NCBI GenBank assembly: GCA_937877575.1
Contig: CALFIZ010000233.1
Span: 1-9,997 of the forward strand
From: an uncultured Marinilabiliales bacterium
GTDB taxonomy: Bacteria; Bacteroidota; Bacteroidia; Bacteroidales; BM520
DNA: 9,997 nt
Reading direction: 5' to 3'
Each line of letters opens with the position of its first letter. The stretch's first letter is position 1. Position numbers and translations under genes: made by a program. This document shows positions 7,551 through 9,997 of the stretch, piece after piece. The notes under the pieces were generated by a model. That model did not search any database. It had not been told where the DNA came from and saw nothing but the letters and a program-made list of their open reading frames with translations.

Positions 7551-7567
7551 TAAATTTGTACTTTTGC
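7551..7567 (+). promoter_or_regulatory. Two adjacent Bacteroidota -7 promoter motifs
   Basis: TAAATTTG (7551-7558) and TACTTTTGC (7559-7567) both fit the TAnnTTTG consensus, the second including the final pyrimidine. The second is the stronger candidate and would start transcription near 7572, leaving an A-rich leader of about 40 bases before the ATG at 7612. No good -33 TTTG is present at the normal 19-21 base spacing; the inverted repeat occupies that place. This supports a promoter of its own for the second skp gene in addition to read-through. Confidence 0.5.
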
Positions 7568-7611
7568 AAATCGTTTTGAAAAAAGAATTTTGTAAATAAA
7601 AAAGTTAAAGA

Positions 7612-8136
7612 ATGAAAAAGTTATTAGTAATTGTATTAGCGCTGTTTTGTTGTTTTGGTTTCACTGATGTGAATGCTCAGAAGTCAGTAAAAATCGGCCA
7701 TATCGACAGTGAGTCTTTGTTTGCCATAATGCCTGGAAGGGATTCAATTCAGCAGGCGTTGCAGGATTTTTACGGGACGCTTGAAAAGCAAATGGTCGCA
7801 ATGCAACAGGAATATCAGACTAAAGTTACTGATTTTCAGCAGAATGAGGCAAGCATGTCGGATATTATCAGGGAGACGAAGGTAAGGGAGATTTCCGATT
7901 TGCAGAACAGGATAGAGGAATTCCAGCAATTGGCACAGCAACGTTTGCAGGAGAAGCAGACAGAGCTTACGCAGCCTCTCGTTGACAAGATAAAGGCTGC
8001 TGTTGCTGCCGTTGCCAAGGAAAACGGATATTCCTACATTTTTGATTATAGCGAACAGTCAGTACAGACGCTTCTATACGCCGAGCCGACAGACGATATA
8101 CTACCGTTGGTGAAGGCGAAGTTAGGACTAAAATAG
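7612..8136 (+). CDS. Skp/OmpH-family periplasmic chaperone (copy 2)
   Basis: This 174-residue second OmpH-family protein has a signal peptide ending near DVNAQ (residues 1-23). The mature start KSVKIGHIDSESLFAIMPGRDSIQQAL is typical of the family. The central coiled coil (about residues 45-120) is rich in Gln (QQEYQTK, FQQNEA, FQQLAQQRLQEKQTE), unlike the Lys/Glu-rich coil of copy 1. The C-terminal body has VAKENGYSYIFDYSEQSVQTLLYAEPTDDI, followed by a VKAKLGLK end. The expected role is periplasmic holding of unfolded outer-membrane proteins. The two paralogues differ clearly, so this is an old duplication or functional split, as in other Bacteroidota that carry ompH pairs after bamA. The 97-base gap with candidate promoter and inverted repeat suggests separate control from copy 1. 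The signal peptide has Cys13-Cys14 but no lipobox. Confidence 0.92.
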   Translation: MKKLLVIVLALFCCFGFTDVNAQKSVKIGHIDSESLFAIMPGRDSIQQALQDFYGTLEKQMVAMQQEYQTKVTDFQQNEASMSDIIRETKVREISDLQNRIEEFQQLAQQRLQEKQTELTQPLVDKIKAAVAAVAKENGYSYIFDYSEQSVQTLLYAEPTDDILPLVKAKLGLK

Positions 8137-8156
8137 TTTTAGACTTTTCATGTTGC

Positions 8157-8196
8157 AAAGAGTATCAAGGGCCAACCGAGATACTCTTTTAGTTTT
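8157..8196 (+). terminator. Probable terminator after the second skp gene
   Basis: A perfect 10-bp stem pairs AAAGAGTATC (8157-8166) with GATACTCTTT (8180-8189) across a 13-base loop that contains a possible inner GG/CC pairing. A T-rich tail TTTTAGTTTT follows (8187-8196). It starts 20 bases after the stop at 8136 and ends 21 bases before the korA start, so it should close the envelope cluster. Being inside the short korA upstream gap, it could also act as an attenuator if transcription reads through. Confidence 0.8.
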
Positions 8197-8217
8197 ATAA
8201 AAATAAAAAATACAGTT

Positions 8218-9997
8218 ATGACTAAAGACAAAAGTAATGTTGTAGTGTTGGAAGACGTAGTCGTAAAGTTTGCAGGCGATTCAGGTGATGGCATGCAGCT
8301 TGCCGGCACGTTGTTCTCGGATAACACAGCTCTTGTCGGTGAAGATTTCGTCACATTCCCGGATTATCCGGCTGAAATCAGAGCACCACACAACACGATA
8401 GCCGGCGTTTCCGGTTTCCAGATCCACTTCGGTTCCAAGGCAGTCATCTCATCGGGCGACCGCGCCGATGTCCTCGTTGCCATGAATCCTGCTTCATTGA
8501 AATCTAATATGATCAATGTAAAAAGAGGCGGCACCATTATTGTTGATGCCGACACTTTCGTTGGCGACGCCATTGCCAAGGCCGGTTACACCGAAAATCC
8601 TCTCACAAACGATTCTCTTCTTGATTATCACGTAATTGCAGCACCCATCACTTCTATGACAAGAGAGGCCCAGAAGGAACTCAATGTTGATGTCAAGAAT
8701 GCTGACAAATGCAGAAACATCTATGCTTTGGGTATTGTCTATTTCCTCTTCCACCGCGATTTGGACCCAACAGTCAAATATTTCGAGAAGAAATTTGCCA
8801 AGAAGCCGGAATTCATCGAGACCAACAAGAGAGTTTTGGTTGCAGGCTACACCTACGCTGAAAGTGTAAGTGCAAATGCTACAACGTTCATAGTTGACAA
8901 ATATCCGCTCAGCAAAGGGAGATACCGTTATATCACGGGTAATCTCGCAACAGCATGGGGCTTCCTCGCAGCAGCAGAGAAATCAGGCCTGCAGCTGTAT
9001 CAGGGCTCTTATCCTATCACTCCTGCCACCGACATACTTGTAGAGCTTGAAGGTCGCCGTGACTTGGGTGTAAAGGCTTATCAGGCAGAAGATGAAATCG
9101 CCGGAATCACATCAGCCATCGGTGCTGCTTACGCCGGCGCTCTCGCTATCACCACCACAAGCGGTCCGGGACTGTCGCTTAAGAGTGAGGCTCTGGGACT
9201 GGCTGTTATGACAGAGTTGCCTCTCGTTATCGTCGATGTTCAACGCGGCGGCCCTTCAACGGGACTTCCTACAAAGACAGAACAATCCGACCTCAACCAG
9301 GCTCTCTATGGCAGAAACGGTGAATGCCCGATACCTGTTATTGCCGCTTCAATGCCTGGCAACTGCTTCAGATTTGCTTATGAGGCTTCCAAAATCGCCG
9401 TAGAGCACATGACCCCTGTCATCCTGCTTACCGACGGTTACATCGCCAACGGCACCGAAGTAATCAAAATACCTAAAGTTGCAGACCTCCCGGATTTCAA
9501 CATCCCTTATGCAAAACCAAACGACCCTGACTATGCTCCTTACAGAAGAAACGAAACCACTTTCGTCCCTGAATGGGCTATCCCGGGTATGGAAGGCCTT
9601 CGCCACAGAGTCGGCGGCCTCGAAAAGGAAAACATCACCGGCGCAGTCAGCACGGCTCCGGATAACCATGAACTGATGTGCAACAACAGAAGAAAGAAAG
9701 TTGAATACATCGTTAATTCCATTTGTGACCAGGAAGTTATAGGCGACCAGGAAGGTGACATGCTCATAATAGGCTGGGGCGGCACATACGGTGCACTCCG
9801 CAATTCACTCGATGAAATAAGAAAAGAATGTCCAGGCAGGAAAATCGGCCTTGCACATTTCAACTATATCAATCCTCTGCCAAAGAATACTGAGGATATC
9901 TTTAAGAAATTCAAGAAGTTAATCGTCTGCGAGCTCAACTTCGGCCAGTTTGCAAATTATCTTCGCACACAATTTGAAGGCTATCATTTCGACCAGT
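8218..9997 (+). CDS. korA: 2-oxoacid (2-oxoglutarate):ferredoxin oxidoreductase, alpha subunit (3' partial)
   Basis: The frame runs open from ATG 8218 to the right edge, 593 codons; the family is about 610-620 residues, so only a short tail is missing. The enzyme couples oxidative decarboxylation of a 2-oxoacid to CoA with ferredoxin reduction, or runs in reverse to fix CO2. The N-terminal gamma domain (about 12-200) carries VKFAGDSGDGMQLAG and FPDYPAEIRAPHNT. The alpha/pyrimidine-type domain begins near 238 with TGNLATAWGF and the hallmark QGSYPITPATDILVELEG (residues 262-279). DVQRGGPSTGLPTKTEQSDL (340-359) is the conserved binding segment. The C-terminal domain (about 495 on) has LIIGWGGTYGAL and LAHFNYINPLP. 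TPP and the iron-sulfur cluster belong to the beta subunit, expected just downstream. The gamma-alpha fusion favours a KorA type; 2-oxoglutarate as substrate is inferred from family, not proved. The start has an A-rich leader; no clear promoter is seen. Confidence 0.93.
   Translation, partial: MTKDKSNVVVLEDVVVKFAGDSGDGMQLAGTLFSDNTALVGEDFVTFPDYPAEIRAPHNTIAGVSGFQIHFGSKAVISSGDRADVLVAMNPASLKSNMINVKRGGTIIVDADTFVGDAIAKAGYTENPLTNDSLLDYHVIAAPITSMTREAQKELNVDVKNADKCRNIYALGIVYFLFHRDLDPTVKYFEKKFAKKPEFIETNKRVLVAGYTYAESVSANATTFIVDKYPLSKGRYRYITGNLATAWGFLAAAEKSGLQLYQGSYPITPATDILVELEGRRDLGVKAYQAEDEIAGITSAIGAAYAGALAITTTSGPGLSLKSEALGLAVMTELPLVIVDVQRGGPSTGLPTKTEQSDLNQALYGRNGECPIPVIAASMPGNCFRFAYEASKIAVEHMTPVILLTDGYIANGTEVIKIPKVADLPDFNIPYAKPNDPDYAPYRRNETTFVPEWAIPGMEGLRHRVGGLEKENITGAVSTAPDNHELMCNNRRKKVEYIVNSICDQEVIGDQEGDMLIIGWGGTYGALRNSLDEIRKECPGRKIGLAHFNYINPLPKNTEDIFKKFKKLIVCELNFGQFANYLRTQFEGYHFDQ

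Noticed and set aside
8193..8202. TTTTATAAAA palindrome upstream of korA
   Set aside because: It is a short pure A/T palindrome overlapping the T-rich tail of the terminator, with no matching promoter elements at useful spacing.
9349..9863. Overlapping minus-strand open frames inside korA
   Set aside because: korA is continuous and strongly conserved across this stretch on the plus strand; the antisense frames have no domain features.
1..9997. CRISPR array, tRNA/rRNA genes, insertion sequences or phage remnants
   Set aside because: No spaced direct repeats, cloverleaf-type segments, transposase frames or terminal inverted repeats were seen, and the window is almost fully occupied by conserved coding genes.

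Overview
The window reads as a stretch of Bacteroidota chromosome, most likely order Bacteroidales. The grounds are a PorV/PorQ-family outer-membrane protein, a PorG-like DUF6089 barrel protein, a divergent BamA followed by two Skp/OmpH chaperones, a KorA-type 2-oxoacid:ferredoxin oxidoreductase, A/T-rich leaders without Shine-Dalgarno sequences, and TAnnTTTG-type -7 promoter motifs. Genus or species cannot be fixed from the sequence alone. All ten protein genes lie on the + strand, coding density is high, and no gap exceeds 100 bases. I see no tRNA, rRNA, mobile element, CRISPR array or clear sign of recent transfer.

Layout. (1) Positions 2-826 hold the 3' part of a PorV/PorQ-family beta-barrel gene, closed by a strong intrinsic terminator at 853-884. 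(2) Positions 925-2696 hold greA, a HIT-family nucleotide hydrolase and NAD kinase; the last two overlap by ATGA. (3) Positions 2724-7514 hold a PorG-like outer-membrane protein, uppS, bamA and a first skp/ompH gene, with gaps of 6 to 27 bases that suggest one transcription unit. (4) A 97-base gap holds a perfect 9-bp inverted repeat followed by two adjacent -7 promoter motifs, and then a second skp/ompH gene (7612-8136). A terminator-like hairpin follows at 8157-8196. (5) From 8218 to the right edge runs korA, which lacks only its last few codons.

How the genes fit together. The middle block is an envelope-building cluster. UppS makes the undecaprenyl carrier lipid for peptidoglycan and surface glycans. 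BamA inserts outer-membrane barrels, and the Skp-like chaperones carry unfolded barrel proteins across the periplasm. The PorG-like protein is related to a type IX secretion (T9SS) component, and the first gene belongs to the family that contains the T9SS shuttle protein PorV and PorQ. The order PorG-UppS-BamA-OmpH-OmpH matches, as I recall it, the Porphyromonas gingivalis PG0189-PG0193 region. The flanking genes are housekeeping functions: transcript cleavage, nucleotide hydrolysis, NADP supply and ferredoxin-linked carbon metabolism.

I did not find a previously undescribed system. The points most worth a second look are the inverted repeat and tandem -7 motifs before the second skp gene, the non-aromatic C-terminus of BamA, a promoter-like motif that abuts the porG-like start codon, and the conserved linkage of barrel assembly with a T9SS-type component.
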